From Selaginella tamariscina (lineage: Eukaryota > Streptophyta > Lycopodiopsida > Selaginellales > Selaginellaceae): DNA of 64,000 bases. Both the position numbers and the translations under genes were made by a program. Of the stretch, positions 23,301 through 36,800 are shown in pieces (position 1 is the first letter of the stretch; each line of letters starts with the position of its first letter). The notes under the pieces are model-generated. The model did not search any database, was not told the DNA's origin, and was given only the letters and a program-made list of their open reading frames with translations. The DNA is taken from assembly GCA_003024785.1 (NCBI GenBank), contig PUQB01000672.1, positions 1 through 64,000 on the forward strand. Direction: 5' to 3'.

Positions 23301-24228
23301 ACTCGTAAATATATCAAAACTAAGATAGAAGACCCGAAAACCCACCTTCAATGCTTCCATAAGTTCAGCAACCACATCACTGTTTCTAATTGCTGACATT
23401 TCATTCCGTATCCTAGACGCCTCTTGATAGTCTTCCTCCTCCACTGCTTCTTCCAAATCAAACTGTAACATAAACAATATAATATACATACATCTCTATA
23501 TAAGTCATTTTCTTAGAGATATGTATATGTGCATATTTATGTGGGCACGTGCACACACCGCTATCATATTACTATACTTTAAACAGAGTGCGGATATCCC
23601 ATTGCACATGATGCAAAGAAATCGACAATAAAAATGCAATACACACACACACACATTTGTTATATGTATATGTATATGTATGTGTGTATAATGCAAAGGA
23701 TACCTTCAAAACGGACAACTGATTCTCCTGTTCTTCAATTTGCTGAAAAACCAATTGCCAGCGATCCCACTCTGTCTCCACCTTAGGAGCCTCGACATCT
23801 TCAGAAATATTCGGACTTTCTCGAGAATCAAATAAGTACTGCTGGAATTTCTTCCCGGCGCTGCTCAGCATATGCATAACCGGCATTCCGATACCAGTAA
23901 GTACGGATTCAATCCGCTTCTCCCATGCATCCGCATTCCCGGACGCCGACGGCGATTCATCCTCGGAATTCTCGTTCTTGCATCTACAACCTCCGCCATG
24001 GGACCTCTGCTGCCGCGGCCATACCCTAGCTTGCCGCGACTCGCACAGAAGCGATAGATTTCCTTTCTGGAAGCATAAAATACTGCTCGTACCTCTAGAA
24101 ATCGATCCGCCGCTTGAAACCGATGCTGATTTCTGGAATTGCTGCGCACAGATTGACAATCCCGATCCGACTACCCCAATCCCATTGCTGGAGCTGGAGC
24201 ACGGTGCCTGCACCACCGCCGCCGCCAT
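20185..24228 (-). CDS. EX1/EX2: EXECUTER-type chloroplast singlet-oxygen signalling protein
   Basis: EXECUTER proteins act in thylakoids and relay singlet-oxygen signals to the nucleus. Twelve exons: 24228-23704, 23462-23346, 23284-23219, 23144-23038, 22935-22855, 22735-22508, 22331-22209, 22006-21694, 21303-21011, 20749-20675, 20514-20422, 20283-20185. Together they predict about 706 residues, the usual size. The Ser-rich N-terminus from MAAAVVQAPCSSSS looks like a plastid transit peptide. UVR-like segments follow (EEDYQEASRIRNEM, EERYDDAARIRDETGAGLVG), then PFGRIINITSSQGRLVAKGY, an acidic linker, EYVEAVKLVGDLHVPAG and the C-terminal block AKIGRGCRLPHRG, GFKNPHWIDGELLLLDGK, ending RAMVED. 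Three one-base length differences sit in exon 5 (A-run), exon 8 and exon 9 (A-run); correcting for them restores phase at every junction, so consensus error is plausible. EX1 and EX2 cannot be told apart here. Confidence 0.88.
21626..21648. repeat. Poly-T tract in EXECUTER intron 8
   Basis: About 20 consecutive T residues on the plus strand (poly-A in the transcript). Length is likely polymorphic or error-prone. Confidence 0.7.
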
Positions 24229-24982
24229 GCGAGACAGAGAAAACAGAAACAAAGAACCCTAGACAATCCCTTACATAAGCATGGCCGCCATATACGCCCC
24301 ACACACTACAACGCCCACACACAACGCAATCGTCTATCCACCTTGGAAGATATGTGCTTGTTTATCCTACCCGTCATGGACGGTCGAGATTATCCCGGAA
24401 ATATCTATGTTTATTCATTTTTATTAATGCATGTTTTCATTCTCGGTATATGCTGAATAATATTTTGGGTATATACTCAACTGGAGTTCAAGAAAACCCT
24501 AATGAGTTTCTTCGCCGTTACGCAAGCTTACCATATATAATGCCACGACTGGCCGGCCATATACCGTGTTTAGGGCAGGAGGGATTCTCGCGTCGGCCTC
24601 AAGCGCAGCTCTCACCAAGTAAGTGTTATAGGATACAGATTTCTTCCCGATCTTCTCGATGGATAGATTTTTCTGTGTTTTTTCGCTTAGTTTCCATAGA
24701 ATTCTGCTTGCTTTTCTGTCTACGACAGTTTTTTTTTCGAGATTTGCTCCCAAAAACATTTCTTTTCTCTGAATTCAGATGTTTTCGGTCTGTTTTCTTT
24801 GATGATCTATTTTCTTCTATTTCCCTTACACAATTTTTCTTTGAAAGCCCTGAATTAGCTCGTGATTTCTCCCTAAAATGATCGTTTTTCTAGCTTCCGA
24901 TAGTATATTCCCTGATTTTCACTTCTATCTATGTGTAATCCCTTTTTGTTTTTCTAGGTTTCGTCGAGGTTTGGTCGTGATC
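24229..24982. promoter_or_regulatory. Shared divergent promoter and 5' leader region
   Basis: The EXECUTER and DUF2828 start codons face away from each other across 754 bp. On the DUF2828 side a GTAAGT donor at 24619 and a TTTTTCTAG acceptor ending at 24957 define a probable 339-nt leader intron, with the ATG 25 nt after the acceptor. A CA-rich patch lies at about 24296-24325. The core promoters must fall roughly between 24240 and 24550. Inferred from layout; no TATA box was assigned. Confidence 0.55.
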
Positions 24983-27854
24983 ATGTCAGAAAGCGTCGAT
25001 TTCCAGCTCTCCGGCCCTGTGGAACTCGCCACGTTTGTTCCACCTCTCGAGGAAGAGGAGTGTGTTTCCTCATATTCGGATGAAGAGTATGGCGATGAGG
25101 AGTATGCTCCTGACGGGATGGGATTGACGGAGAACAAAGCAGCTACACACCTCACTTCAGGAAGTGCCTGTCTTGACTTGTTTTTTCAAGTCGTCCCTGA
25201 CACACGGAAGGGAAAACTCATCTCTCTCTTGTCCAATGCATGGAAGGAGGACCCACTGTTGGCCCTTAAGCTCGTTTTCCAGCTGAGGGGAGTGCGAGGC
25301 ACTGGCAAGTCGGACAAGAATCACTTCTATGATGCAGCAAACTGGATTTATGAGAACCACCCTCGGACTCTGGCTGCTAACATTCAGACGGTGCCTCTCT
25401 TTGGCTACTACAAGGATCTGCTAGAAATCGTGCAGAGGATTCTCGAAGGTGAAGAGGTAACTAGAAAGAGAATAGATGCCAAAGCTGTACACAAGAGTAA
25501 GAGAGCTGAAGGGAAACGCCGCCAAGCACAATATAAGAAGATGAAGGAGCTTAAGAAAGGAGCACGTCAAGCCATGGTAAGTCTTTAACATTTGTAATAT
25601 TAAATCACTGTGTGTGTGTGTGTGTGAGGGATGTGTATGCTGTATTGACTCTTTATTGTGTACTTCAGGCTGGCGAAGGCAAGGATGTGACTATCCATGA
25701 AGCTGCCCAAGCTGGGGATAATGAAGAAGGTAGTGAGAGTGAGAGCAGTGACAGTGAGAATGACGGAAGCTTCAATCCATGGAGGTTCAGGAGGTTCAGA
25801 AAACCTGCTGGAGCGACAGGATATTTTAAGAGGAAGGGTGCAGCTGCAAGAGCTGCAAAGAAGGAAGGGACACTTAAACCACGAGATGTCAGAATAGCTG
25901 AGGACAAAGCCAAGGGCGAAGCTGAGAAACAGAAAGCAGCGACTCTCCGACAACAGAAGATACTCAAGCTGGCAAGCAGGTAATGTGAATGTATATGTTG
26001 ATGTCATTGTGTTTTTATAAAAGTAGAACAGTGTACGTATACGTTTACGTGTTTGTATAAACAAATGGTGTACATAGATACTTACACTACTGAATACAGG
26101 GTTGTAACGAGACACAAGAATGAGCCAGAATTCGCAGCTGTATACAATGCTGTGGCTAGGATCTTTGCAGAAGCTCTGGCAAGGGATTTGGAAGCTTTGA
26201 AGAGAGATGGTCACAAGGCACGGATAAGCCTGGCAGCTAAGTGGTGTCCTTCATTGGAGTCTGCTTATGATAAGCAGACTTTACTTTGTGAAGCTATAGC
26301 TTGCATGTTCTTTCCCAAGAGCTCGTCCTTGGAGTATTCTACGCTTCCTCACCATGTCTATGTGTACAAAGTCCGGGACCGGCTCCGTAAGGAGGTAGCA
26401 TTGCGTGATTGTGTGTGTTTATGTGTGTGAATAGACTATACACTATCTGCGTCTGTCTCTGTTTCTAGTGTAGTTAGAGGATTGTGTGTGTCTGTGTCTG
26501 TGTCTGTGTTTGAAACAGTAGTCCTTGTTGTCCAGGTGCTGGTTCCCTTGAGGAAGGCTCTGGAATTACCGGAAGTGTACATGGCCGCAAGGAAGTGGCA
26601 AGACCTTCCGTACAAGAGAGTGGCTTCTGTGGCAATGAAGATTTACAAGGAGATCTTCATCAAGCATGACGAGGAAAGGTTCAAGAAATACTTGGACGAC
26701 GTCGAATCTGGAAAGAAGAAAATTGCTGCAGGTATTGTCTGTTTTCACACTCACAGAGAGAGTGAGAGGGAGAGATTCTTATTGTGATGTTATATAGGTG
26801 CTTTACTTCCGCACGAAATATTGATGAGTGCTGTGAGAGATCACACTGGCGATGCAGCAAGAGTTGCAGAGCTGCAGTGGAAGGCAATGGTGGAGGAGCT
26901 TAAGACTAAAGGAAGTCTCCCGAACAGCATGTCCGTATGTGATGTCTCTGGAAGCATGCATGGTACACCCATGGAAGTCTGCATCGCACTTGGCATTCTC
27001 ACTGCAGAGGTAAGCATTATTTTACTCAATTAATGCATAGACATGTAGGATACACAGTAGAGGATATACATGATTTGTGTTTGGTTCAGCTCGCCGAGGA
27101 ACCGTGGAAAGGAAAGCTCATCACTTTCAGCAGGGAGCCTGCCTTCCACGAAATAAACGGAAAGACACTCAAGGAGAAGTACCAATTCACAGAGAACATG
27201 CCATGGGACATGAACACGGATTTTCAGAAAGTGTTTTGATCGTATCCTAGAGCTCGACAGGTAATCCATTACACACACATACACACACACGTGTGTGTGT
27301 AGCTATCAGTATATAGCTACATATATATCTTAGTCATCTCTCTCTCTCTCTTATTACTGTTACTAATACAAATGCTAATACCTGTTTGTGCAGACAACTA
27401 ATCTGCCACCGGAGAAGATGATTAAGACGCTGTTTGTGTACTCAGACATGGAGTTTGATCAGGCAAGGAATGAGTCTGCTTGGGAGGCAAGGAATGAGTA
27501 CGGTGGCCCGGCTTGGGAGACAGATTACATGCAGATAACCAGGAAGTTTAACGAGGCGGGTTATGGTAAACCTCCACAGATAGTCTTCTGGAACCTACGG
27601 GACTCGAGGAGCATTCCGGTGACTAAGGACCAGGAAGGTATGTATCACTATGTGTATACGCGCGTTTGTATGTTACACACACACACGCGTGACGCAAGCT
27701 TAATTTTGTAGGAGTGGCTCTCGTGTCGGGATTCTCTAAGAATCTGCTCAAGGTATTCCTGGACAAGGGGGACCTTAAGAATTTCGATCCCGTGACGACC
27801 ATGAACAAGGCTGTGTCTGGGGAGGAGTTTGAAGGTCTGAAGGTTGTCGACTGA
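24983..27854 (+). CDS. DUF2828 protein with vWA-like domain
   Basis: Eight coding exons: 24983-25576, 25669-25979, 26100-26394, 26536-26731, 26798-27009, 27090-27260, 27394-27637, 27710-27854. Together they give about 720 residues, ending GLKVVD. The N-terminus is acidic (EEEECVSSYSDEEYGDEEY). The DUF2828 core begins ENKAATHLTSGSACLDLFFQ. A lysine/alanine-rich segment (KGAAARAAKKEGTLKPRD) follows in exon 3. Exon 6 carries SVCDVSGSMHGTPMEVCIAL, a von Willebrand A-type metal site (DxSGS), and exon 8 has LFVYSDMEFDQAR. The biochemical role of the family is unknown. One disruption: an extra T in a TTTT run near 27236 creates a TGA, and a balancing one-base loss is needed before 27260; elsewhere the gene is clean. 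Introns contain TG and CA microsatellites. It is head-to-head with EXECUTER. Confidence 0.87.
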
Positions 27855-29539
27855 GCATTTTCGATCAGAGTTTAGCTAGTAAGTTAAAGTGAAGTTTTTC
27901 ATTTTGTATCTAATCTATACAACATTTTGTTCTAGATATCATATTACCTGTGTGTGTGTATATATTTCTATATATTCACAGTAAACATCATGTTTATAGG
28001 ACATCATAATTTAACTTAAATTAAAAATCAAAGGTACTTGAATATTTTTTTTTATAAAGCTGAATATTTAACTTAACATAAATAATTAAAAAGAATCATG
28101 ATACCATTTCAAAGTATAAGCTAAACTGTGGTTTTAAATAAGCACACATTGTTAATAAATAGATAGGACCACACTGACGTAAATTCATAAATTTACATAT
28201 ACAGTAGATAACTTATCCCTATAATTTATAACTTATAAATTTCAAATCCACTAAAGTACTGTATTTATTTACAATGCCAAGATTTTAAAGAGGTTTAAAA
28301 AAGAATAAAAAATGTAATAAATAATATGGAAGTTGATGGAGTTCGCGCTTGTTAGAGTTTAAAACTCTCTCTTGTAAGACTTCAATTTATGATTTTAAAA
28401 AACCATATAAAAGCCCTGGTTCTAAAATATATATAATTTTTAAATGAAAAATAATCACTTAATTGTACTGTATTATTTTGTTAAATTATAAAGAGGTGTA
28501 CATTCCGTCAGGATCATGGCGTGATCATATGCGTGAATGATATATATATATATATTACATATGTCATTTTATTCACGTTTTATCCATATATCTCACTTAT
28601 TATATCATGTTACGGGAAAAGATGTTGATATATCAATTGTTTTTTTTTATTGTGCACAGCTATCTTTAATTTTATATATATGTAGTAGGTGAAACCCTCT
28701 GCATTTTAATGCTTATACATTTTATGTACTCCATGCCTTCTATATTAGACAATGTTGCTCAACATTCATTACCTTATCAATATGGTTAAAATGGAATTGT
28801 GGAGAGTATTATGATCTTTTAATCTTCTGTTTTAACTATTAACTATTTCATTTAAATCACCAATTGATATAACGTTAATAAATCAATGTCTCCTATTACT
28901 TTACGTTGTGGGAATCATCTAACTTGTCACCTCCTCCTGCTGTGAAATTATAATAATATTATATTTATAATTTTATATAGTTATTCTTTATTTATTTATA
29001 TGTAATAACCATTCTATATATGTTTAACAATTAAATTATTTATTTATACCAGTGTAAAAATAATCTATGTTTAAAGACAGTAATCAAATTTAGATTACAA
29101 AATAATCCTTTCTCTAAATTTTTGTGGCATTTAAGTTATCAATGTTATTTATTTATGATGTGTATTAAAAAAAACATTTTCATTTTCAATATGTATAAGT
29201 TTTAATAGTTTATTTCCTTAACAAATATTTTATTCTTAACAATAATAATTTATTGCAGTTTACGTTGGCATATCAAAACAGATACACTAAATAATGTGTA
29301 TTAAGATATATTTAAGATAATTAAATAAATTATTATAAGATAAATCTATAGTTAATTATACAATACGTGATAGATATATGTTGAAATCTGACAATGCATC
29401 ATTTGAACTTGTAGAACTCAATTCAAAAGAAAAGAGTTAATTAATCTATGTGTATGTATTTATGCCATTGTGTGTACTGTATTCACAAGTCATGTCTTTG
29501 AACAAACATACTTGATTGCTATATATGTATTTGTCCCCG

Positions 29540-29583
<44 letters not shown>

Positions 29584-30157
29584 AAATAAATAATATTGAG
29601 ACACAAAAATGTGTTTTATCTAGTAATTTTTATTTAAAAACATATCACGCTAGACAGTAATGTCAGTATGCAGCTGTATACCACGCTAGATATTAATGAG
29701 CATTGCATACTTTTAATATTTTTTGTTGCTCATAATATATAATACATCATTATTTTAAATTTATATTTTTCTTGTTTTATAATCATAAGAAGATAATTTT
29801 AAAGTGTTATTTCATATAATATATATAATTTTATATTTATATCCTTTCTTCATAAGATTGTATATACATTTTTTTAAGAGAAAATTTCTCCATGAAGAGA
29901 AAACATTATATTATATCGATTTTGAGCTTTTTTAACACATTTTAAAGGTTTAATAATGATTAAAATAAAATTTCTAATATAGAACATTTTTATTAATATT
30001 ACTACGAATGATACTTTATTAACATATAATATTAAACAGCTTTTATATTACTAACTCAATATACACCTGCAATAAATATGTATATATATTATTATATTCT
30101 AATATATGCACCCAGTATTAATTTATTTTCATTATATAAGATTTTTACAAATAATAT
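27855..30157. other. AT-rich intergenic region
   Basis: No gene seen. Contains a (CA)n tract of about 40 bp at 29541-29581 and several TA tracts. Convergent 3' flanks of DUF2828 and the START gene. Confidence 0.6.
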
Positions 30158-31134
30158 TCATCGTAAATTAGTTGCAAGCCTGTGTAAGTGATGAATAACA
30201 AACACTAATCTGATAATCAACACATTAGCAATGCACTTGGGAATCCATCCAGCAGGATCCACCTGCAAAAAGAATCAGTTGTGTGTCTATCGTTCTCATA
30301 ATATAAATTACATTAATCATATTATTAACTCGTATAATTAAATCAAATAATACTACCTGCACAACGTATGTTACCATGCACGTATTACTCTGTTCCATTC
30401 GCTCCCACTACCATCCTGAATATAAAATCAATCCACGGACGAGTTTCTTCTCACGTGGCAAAATCCCAACCGCCATTTCTTGTGGAAGAGATGCCACTGC
30501 AACCACCTGCATGATCATAGATAAACTGAGTTTAAGTACTTATATAACACATGAAAAATCCAAGATTATACATATATATATATACACTGCAAATTTAGTA
30601 GTAAATAATAAAATATTTTATATTTTCTACATTTGTATATACTATACATACCACTGTACCATCGTCCATGATTTCACGCCTCTCATGTACTATGAATTCC
30701 CTGTTCTTAAAAAGCGGTCCTCCATTTCTTCCGAACACAAGCCGGAGAATGTTCAGATTATCATCTAGCCTGTGCAAGCATTGTCCCTCTACAAAACTCT
30801 TATCCCATTGCTACAGAAGACAAAAACATCATCACGCGCACGCGCACACACACACACACACCTTAGCAGTGTCGATAGCACTAGTGACAGCCAAGAAGTC
30901 AGAAGCAGAAATATTGAGGACGCTTTGTCCCCGCACAATCACTTTCTTCCCGTCCTTCCTTCGAGAGATGGCGATACCAAGCTCGCTCTTAAGTGGTTTC
31001 CATCCTTCCTGCTCATCTGCCCGTGAATCTGTGAGCAATTCTTGGTAGCACCTATAACTTGCGTGTTCTATATATCTTCTGAGAGACTCTTGGCTCAGTA
31101 CTGTCATCTTGGAAGAATTTTTCTCGGTGAATTC
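30158..31134 (-). CDS. START-domain lipid-binding protein (5' end uncertain)
   Basis: Four exons: 31134-30862, 30810-30652, 30506-30357, 30262-30158. They read HASYRCYQELLTDSRADEQ, SELGIAISRRKDGKKVIVRG, ASDFLAVTSAIDTAK, WDKSFVEGQCLHRLDDNLNI, GPLFKNREFIVHERREIMDD, VVAVASLPQEMA and finally VDPAGWIPKCIANVL, closing at TGA. This is a plant START domain, a hydrophobic-ligand pocket; the ligand is unknown. The first ATG in frame is at 31107, but the acceptor at 31135 implies a further 5' exon I could not find. Intron 1 begins inside a (GT)n run. Exon 3 has a TAG where the family has WVVER; it looks like two balancing G-run length changes (TGG-TAGTGGGAG for TGGG-TAGTGGAG), so either error or damage. 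Confidence 0.75.
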
Positions 31135-31677
31135 CTGAAAGAAACAATAAGAAGCATCGCCCTGTGGCAAATTCTGCAAATCTATGCAAAATTCGCTAAA
31201 ACCGGAGTATTGAGCTGCACAGAATGCGATCGGATTCAGATATATAGATCTGATTTGAGGAAATTTGAAGCAATTGATGAATTTCTTTAAACATACGCAT
31301 CGACTAAGCCTGTGATCCGGTGATATTAAGAGATTAATGACGAGATCTAGTCAAATACGTGTGGTTTTTGTACTAAGATTGATCAGCTTTTCCACTGCTA
31401 GTGCGCAAGAACACACAGAACAGGTAGAACAGAAGATTCCAATGTAGGTATATTCTGGTATATTCTCACATTTTGAAAATTAAACGCGTTTCATACGCGG
31501 GCATATTTTGTCTCTGTGATTCGAACATGCGATCTTAACGTGACGTGTATGTTTGACTTCAATTTTAAATAGTTTAGAGTTAATTCATAACAGTTTTCAT
31601 CTAAAATCTTATATCTTAAATTTGAATATTATTTTAACCAATAAAAAAATAAAATAATTTATTTTACTAAATATATT

Positions 31678-31886
31678 AGTATTATTATGATTATTATAAC
31701 TAGTCAAACTATACATCAAGACTATGACGATAAGCCTGCGTGCTTGTGTGCGTGTGTGTGTGGAGAGAGAGAGAGAGAGAGAGATTTTAATTTCTAGAAT
31801 ATGTATTCTTATAGTATTATTATGATTATTATAACTAGTTAAACTATACATCAAGACTATGACGATAAGCCTGCGTGCTTGTGTGC

Positions 31887-31924
<38 letters not shown>

Positions 31925-31950
31925 TGAGAAATTATTTTAATTTCTAGAAT
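31678..31950. repeat. Tandem duplication of about 137 bp with GT/GA microsatellites
   Basis: Two copies (about 31678-31810 and 31815-31950) share TATTATTATGATTATTATAA, ACGATAAGCCTGCGTGCTTG and (GT)n(GA)n, then TTTTAATTTCTAGAATATG. The last motif appears a third time at 37098, at the start of the second large duplication unit, so this patch marks the left duplication breakpoint. Confidence 0.8.
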
Positions 31951-32286
31951 ATGTATTCTAATAACTTATAATTAAATATATAATTAAAATATAATCTTAT
32001 TTAACAATTAATTAAATGAATTTTCTTACTGTATTTACCACGAGGTAGAAGCTCATCCAGATTTGCAATGGAGTATGTCCAAACGGCAAGTGTTGCGGCA
32101 CAATGTTGAAGCTCCTTCGGTGAGAGCTTATCAACCGTGTCAGCTTCGGTGTGGTGGTACCTTAAAATAAATTATTAATGTATCGTATACATATTATTAT
32201 TTATTCATTTACTTATTCTATATAATTATATCATTTCATATTTTAAATTTAAAAATGCACACACACACACACACATTTATATATAC

Positions 32287-32337
<51 letters not shown>

Positions 32338-33310
32338 ATATATATATATAATATATATAATACACACACACACACACACACATACATACATACACATACA
32401 CACATACCAGAAGTAAGCACTTGTTTTAAATTGAACTGATGGATAAGGAGGATTGCTGTAGCCTCGACAAGGATTATTAGAAAATCTCCAACCCTTGGAT
32501 CCAAGGTGACTAAGCTTCCACATGGTACCCCAGCATCACACTACAACAATAAAAATAATAATAATTTATATACATAAATAAGCATTCTCATATAAAATGA
32601 AATAGTTTAAAATGATATTTTTACCATTGTGAAATGTCTGTCCCAATACTGTTCCCACTAACGTTTCCAGAACCGATTCCTGAAAGTAAGACTTGTCCGA
32701 TCTGAGCATCACATAATTAATATATAACATAGTGTAATTATATTACACTACACTATCATGTGTGGTGTGTGCTATATATATATATATAGCACACACACAG
32801 TTACTATAATATATATATGTATTAATAAAAGTTAAACATTATACCTCCTCAAGAATTGCTCGTGCTGCTAGAGAACCTTGAAATGATATTCCCAGTGGAG
32901 AAAAACGTGCCTTCGTCAGATTCAATGGCTATGCTCGTCCTGACTTAACACGATTATATATATATATAGCTCTGTGTGTGTGTGTGAATACACAAGCGCA
33001 CACACACACGCACACACAAAACACACACTGTGTGTGTATATCTTTGCACGTGTGTATGTGTGAATATATATGTATAAACATGAGGGCTTACAAGTTCTGC
33101 TCATGCTTGTGATTAAGATAATATTGAGTTGCACCTCGTGCCCCATTTTCCTCGTTGACATATAATACTACTCGAAGTGTACGCCTTGGTTTAAGTTTTA
33201 GCTTGTGTATAAGCCGTATGGCCTTTAAAAACATTAGAATGTATTAAGATGTATATAATTGAAAACCAATGAATGGATATTCCTTCATCTTAAAAATTAA
33301 TATTATCAAC

Positions 33311-33353
<43 letters not shown>

Positions 33354-33828
33354 AATTATTTTTTAAATTAATTTGATGGAGATGTTTACCTCCCACGCTG
33401 CAAATGCTCCACCAGCATCATCCATCGCACCGTCTGCAATATCCCAGCTATCCATGTGTCCACCAAATACAACTATTTCTTCAGGCTTTACTTTGCCTTT
33501 AACTTCCACTATTAGATTGCTGCAGAGCATAATATATATAAAACTATTAAACATTATATAAAATGTTAAAGGAGAGGGAAAAATGAATACCGTGAAGGTC
33601 GATCAGGTAAAGTTTGTGCCTGGAAAGTATTTCGTCACAACACACACCACAAATGTACACACACACACATGTGCACACCTCCATGTAGAGTTTCTATACG
33701 GATCTCCTGGCCACGAGCCTGCATACGTGCAAGCATTTTTGAGTCTTCTAAAGATATAGCTGCCCCGGGAATCCTAGATGTTCTCATTTGCACCAGTGTG
33801 AGTAGTCTAAAACAAATGCATTCATACC

Positions 33829-33869
<41 letters not shown>

Positions 33870-36800
33870 GTGTCACACACACACACACACACGCATACTA
33901 TGTAAATCACCAGATACTTTCCGATACGCTAGGTTAGACTACTGTGTGCGTGCGTGTGTGTGTGTGTTACATAAAACGTCACGGATATATATGGGTGTCA
34001 CAAGATTATCATATTATAATATAATTAATATACTTATGATATAGAAGCATCATAAGCTAAATACGATATAATTAAGCTAAATTAACCTGCATGCCAAACT
34101 GAGTCATTGAATGAACAAGCACTGCGACCGCTCCGTACTTTTCAGCTTCTAAGCGCCAGTTGTGCGGTAAATCACATTTGAGTAACCTCCATTCTCAAAG
34201 TTGAATGTCGTACACAACAATCTTGCCTAACATAGTATGTAAATAAACATTAACAATTAGAATTACATTATTGAATTAGTAAACTTATGATATGTATATT
34301 TACATATATTTTATATACCTTGAACTTCATTTTGTTTTTGTTTGAGTTCTTTAAATGAAGACACAACAATGGCATTGCAATCAAAGGCTTGCCAGAAGGT
34401 GTTTCCGATGCTCATGCCTAGGCCGACCATGTGAATCTTTTTTATTCTTGGAGATAAAAGTTTGGCATATTCTTCTCACCACGTACCCAACAAGGAACCA
34501 TCACAGACTCTTCTTTAACACTTAAACCATCTTTTTCAATCTCTCTTACAATAGTGTCGTCTCTCTCTCTCTCTCTCCCTCCCTCTCTCTCCCTCCCCCC
34601 TCTCTCTCTCTCCCTCCCCTCCTCTCTCTCTCTCTCTCTCTCACACACCACACCACACACCTAACTATACAACTTACTTTTGTCCAGTTTAGAGCTTTTT
34701 CCAGAGCTTTCTGAACCGCGAATCGTGGTTCCAAATGTATCTGTCATGTAAGCTATCCTGTCATAAATAGTCCTACAAAAAAAAACAAACTAGTGAATAA
34801 TATAAATATGTATGTGTAAAGAATATATACACTGCATATGAAATGTAATCAGGATTCACAATGAGAAACCATCTCAGAAAAAAAAACGCATATTATATAT
34901 ATATATATATATATATATAATTATATAATATTATATATATATACATACATACATACATACATACATACATACATACATACATACATGTATGTATGTATGT
35001 ATGTACACACACACATATATATATACACACATCTTAAGCACAACATATTCACACACACACCAACACAATATATGAAGAAACTCCTTGGTAAAGCTTGTAA
35101 TCTATTATATACAGACATACAGAACTTAAATAAAGTGTCTAATTTTGAAGATAAACAAGTGAATAATATCTATATACAACATATGTATGTTGTTAAAGAA
35201 TATATAAACTGCATATGAATGTAATCACAATGAGAAATCCACTCAGACATAAACACACGTATGAAGCAACTCCTTGGTAAAGCTTCTATATATACAATTA
35301 TATATAATTTTGAAGATAACAATATACTTAGTTACTAATCAGGATTTTAATATGTGCTTATGAAGAGAACTTACTGTGTAGAGAATGCAGCATCAATGAT
35401 AGAATCAGCATCTTTCTTGGCATTAGGCTGGAGGAGTTCAGACTGTGGTAACATTAAAACCTGTGCATTCTGAGACCAATTATTAAACAAATGTGTTAGG
35501 ATTGTATGCATGTCACCTGTGAATTGAACATTGTGAACAATATCAAGAGCAAGAAGTATTGTGACTGCCTCATTGCTGTTAACCTAGCCGTTTCCACAAC
35601 TCTTTTCTACATAATTTAGCACATGTAGCACTTAATATAGCAAGCAAACATGGTACCCTAGTTTTTCTTTTGCATGATAAGTCAAAGATATTGCCATTCA
35701 AAGTCTTTCTACCAATCTGGTTGCAAAATTTTATACAGTGGTTTCTAATTACAAATTATCTGGTCTGATTAATCTCCAGCCATCCAAATAATGCACATAC
35801 TTACATAAGGTAAAACATGTGGTTTTTCCATATTATCAATTTATGGTTAGGGTTTTACTATTAGGCCTCCACAGTGGAAATAGTCTAAGGAATGGATATT
35901 ACCTATTGGACAGAGACACTTGCAATAGATTGTGACTTTTGGATTTTCTTATGTCCTGGCTTGCCTCCATGGGCATTTTGTCAAATCTTAAGACAACAAT
36001 TCAACAATTGTATATTGCTCAGAGTCCCACGCACGAAATATTGCACTCTCCATGATTTGTGGTGAAGATGAACTTGCCTTCCCCTGAATAGGCGGTTGTA
36101 AAATTAGTTGTAGTTGGCAAGGGAGATATACAAACTGGTATAGCAACATGGTTGAAACCCAAGGCGACGCACTCTCTCTGGTGAGTACATGTACATCACT
36201 TTTCTTTTAATGGGGTCGTCCATTAATGGACTTAATTGTTCACACACCAAGAAGACTGCACAAGTTCAATCTCTGCTGTTGCATAAACCATGTTCAAATG
36301 ATACTAGCCTGCGACTCTATCAACTGCATGCAGATTGTGCATGTGATTGTGATGTATGTTGTCATATACCATTGCCCCATTTGAGTGCGCTGATGGATCG
36401 GCTTCTTTGTGATCCTTGTACAGAGGATGGAATTCAGTCTAGAGAGTGTTTCACTGGGAATTGTAGGATGTGTGATGTGCAAAGGCTTCAAACATGTCTG
36501 CATGAAAAGAACTTAAATTTTACGATTAAGATTTAGTGGCGGTCTTTCCAACAACAAGTGGATATGCCAACTAAATTGGGGGCAATGAAGAAGAAGTGGA
36601 GGCCTATCTGGAGGGATGATCCACCTGCTATTGTGGTTGCTGAGTTCAAACGTATATTACATACTTACATTCCACATGTGTACATACAGCAATGGCAAGA
36701 GCCATGCTTCAAAACCATGTTGGAGGAACTGAGGATTGTATTGTATCACAAATGGATTATGGAGAGGATTACAGTATTTTAGTGCAAGACTAACCACAAT

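Noticed and set aside
24925-25967. Antisense open frames within the DUF2828 gene
   Set aside because: Shadows of well-supported sense exons with clear splice junctions.
32236-34734. Frames rich in RERERE or SLSLSL in the CPQ-like introns
   Set aside because: Translations of GA/TC tracts inside introns.
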